From Lachnospiraceae bacterium (GTDB taxonomy: Bacteria; Bacillota; Clostridia; Lachnospirales; Lachnospiraceae): a stretch of DNA of 64,000 nt. Both the position numbers and the translations under genes were made by a program. Numbering within the stretch: the first letter of the stretch is position 1; every line of letters starts with the position of its first letter. Below, one piece after another: positions 63,095-64,000 of this stretch. The notes below the pieces were generated by a model. That model was not told the DNA's origin and searched no databases. It saw only the letters and a program-made list of their open reading frames with translations. The DNA lies in NCBI GenBank assembly GCA_017503735.1, contig JAFVSN010000053.1, positions 49,421 through 113,420 of the forward strand. Reading direction: 5' to 3'.

Positions 63095-63838
63095 ATGAGC
63101 GTTATTTCTATGAAGCAGTTACTTGAAGCAGGTGTTCACTTTGGTCATCAGACCAGAAGATGGAACCCGAAGATGGCAGAGTACATCTATACCGAGAGAA
63201 ACGGTATCTACATCATCGACTTACAGAAGTCTGTAGGTAAGGTAGATGAAGCTTACTTTGCAATCAAAGACATCGTTGCTAACGGTGGTAAGATTCTTTT
63301 TGTTGGTACCAAGAAGCAGGCACAGGATTCTGTTAAGACCGAGGCTGAGCGTTGCGGTATGTACTATGTAAACGAGAGATGGCTCGGCGGTATGCTGACC
63401 AACTTCAAGACCATCCAGTCCAGAATCGCTAAGTTAAAGGCAATCGAGAAGATGAGCGAAGACGGAACCTTCGAAGTTCTTCCGAAGAAGGAAGTAATCG
63501 AGTTAAAGAAGGAATGGGCTAAGCTTGAGAAGAACCTTGGCGGTATTAAGGATATGAAGGAAATTCCGGACGCAATCTTCATCGTAGACCCGAAGAAGGA
63601 AAGAATCTGCGTACAGGAAGCACATTCCCTTGGTATTCCGTTAATCGGTATTGCTGATACCAACTGTGATCCGGAAGAGCTTGACTATGTAATTCCGGGT
63701 AACGACGATGCAATCCGTGCAGTTAAGCTTATCGTTGCTAAGATGGCTGACGCTGTTATCGAAGCTAACCAGGGTGAGCAGTTTGTAGATGCTCCGGCTG
63801 CTGAGGCTGAGGAAGTTGCAGAGAATGACGCTGAGTAA
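63095..63838 (+). CDS. rpsB: 30S ribosomal protein S2
   Basis: A 247-residue small-subunit protein. The N-terminus [24 protein letters not shown] and the later G-T-K-K-Q-A and [11 protein letters not shown] blocks are diagnostic. ATG 63095 follows GGAGG; the frame extends upstream to 63008 through the structured leader and is not used. An acidic Ala/Glu tail ends it. Codon choice is more biased than in neighbours, as expected for a highly expressed gene. Confidence 0.98.
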   Translation: MSVISMKQLLEAGVHFGHQTRRWNPKMAEYIYTERNGIYIIDLQKSVGKVDEAYFAIKDIVANGGKILFVGTKKQAQDSVKTEAERCGMYYVNERWLGGMLTNFKTIQSRIAKLKAIEKMSEDGTFEVLPKKEVIELKKEWAKLEKNLGGIKDMKEIPDAIFIVDPKKERICVQEAHSLGIPLIGIADTNCDPEELDYVIPGNDDAIRAVKLIVAKMADAVIEANQGEQFVDAPAAEAEEVAENDAE

Positions 63839-63861
63839 TATTTTCAGATAAGAACGATAGT

Positions 63862-63889
63862 AGTGCGTTCCCGATTTCGGGGACGCACT
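63862..63889 (+). promoter_or_regulatory. Hairpin between rpsB and tsf
   Basis: AGTGCGTTCCC (63862-63872) pairs with GGGGACGCACT (63879-63889), one mismatch, loop GATTTC. Only TGTCAAAT follows, so it is probably an attenuating or stabilising element rather than a full terminator. Confidence 0.6.
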
Positions 63890-63925
63890 GTCAAATAAAA
63901 CGAATAGAATCAGGAGGACAATGAA

Positions 63926-64000
63926 ATGGCAGATATTAGTGCATCTATGGTAAAAGAGTTAAGAGAGATGACCGGCGCAGGTATGATGGACTGTAAGAAG
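63926..64000 (+). CDS. tsf: Elongation factor Ts, 5' end only
   Basis: The first 25 codons of EF-Ts, the guanine-nucleotide exchange factor for EF-Tu; the gene continues beyond the window. [20 protein letters not shown] begins the conserved UBA-like domain. AGGAGGACA precedes ATG 63926; an out-of-frame ATG lies at 63921. Confidence 0.96.
   Translation, partial: MADISASMVKELREMTGAGMMDCKK

Overview
The window looks like chromosomal DNA of a motile member of the Lachnospiraceae (Bacillota, Clostridia). The reasons are strong purine-rich Shine-Dalgarno sites, sigma-A type promoters, CodY, a YlmC/YmxH-type PRC-barrel gene, FliY and CheC/CheD chemotaxis proteins, and a fla/che operon lying between codY and rpsB-tsf as in Bacillus. 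Genus cannot be decided from the sequence alone. Nearly everything is on the + strand; one gene (14922-15185) is on the - strand. No tRNA, rRNA, CRISPR array, transposase or prophage gene was seen.

Layout, 1-28 kb: an esterase; a perfect-consensus promoter, a 31-codon leader ORF and an intrinsic terminator ahead of a heterodimeric ABC exporter; uppP; ftsK/spoIIIE; two small membrane proteins; fhs; a 246-bp palindrome-bounded hairpin-rich element; a Nudix hydrolase; an extended RdgB/HAM1-like protein; a membrane protein; a nucleoid-associated protein; a - strand YlmC-like gene; a membrane GGDEF protein fused to a second conserved protein; the NAD operon nadA-nadB-nadC with its likely repressor niaR; nrdR; yifB-dprA; topA; codY.

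Layout, 28-62.9 kb: one long fla/che operon with a sigma-A type promoter just upstream of flgB. Order: flgB, flgC, fliE, fliF, fliG, fliH, fliI, fliJ, a MotE-like gene, fliK, flgD, a TIGR02530-type gene, flgE, swrD/flbD, motA, motB, fliL, fliM, fliY, cheY, fliO, fliP, fliQ, fliR, flhB, flhA, flhF, flhG, a PilZ protein, cheB, cheA, cheW, cheC, cheD, a small membrane protein, sigD/fliA, fapA, a small Gln-rich protein, a SwrB-like protein and a MltG-N-terminal-like protein. It encodes the basal body, hook, export gate, stator, switch and most of the chemotaxis core. Flagellin, filament cap, fliS, cheR and receptors are not here. The sigma factor for late genes lies near the end of the early operon, as in Bacillus. 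The operon ends in a terminator from which the rpsB promoter starts, followed by a structured leader, rpsB and the first 25 codons of tsf.

No wholly new multi-gene system is evident. The best leads are the leader-peptide attenuator of the ABC exporter, the GGDEF fusion that keeps an internal start site, the palindromic element at 11.3-11.55 kb, the C-terminal extension on the RdgB-like protein, and the structured rpsB leader.
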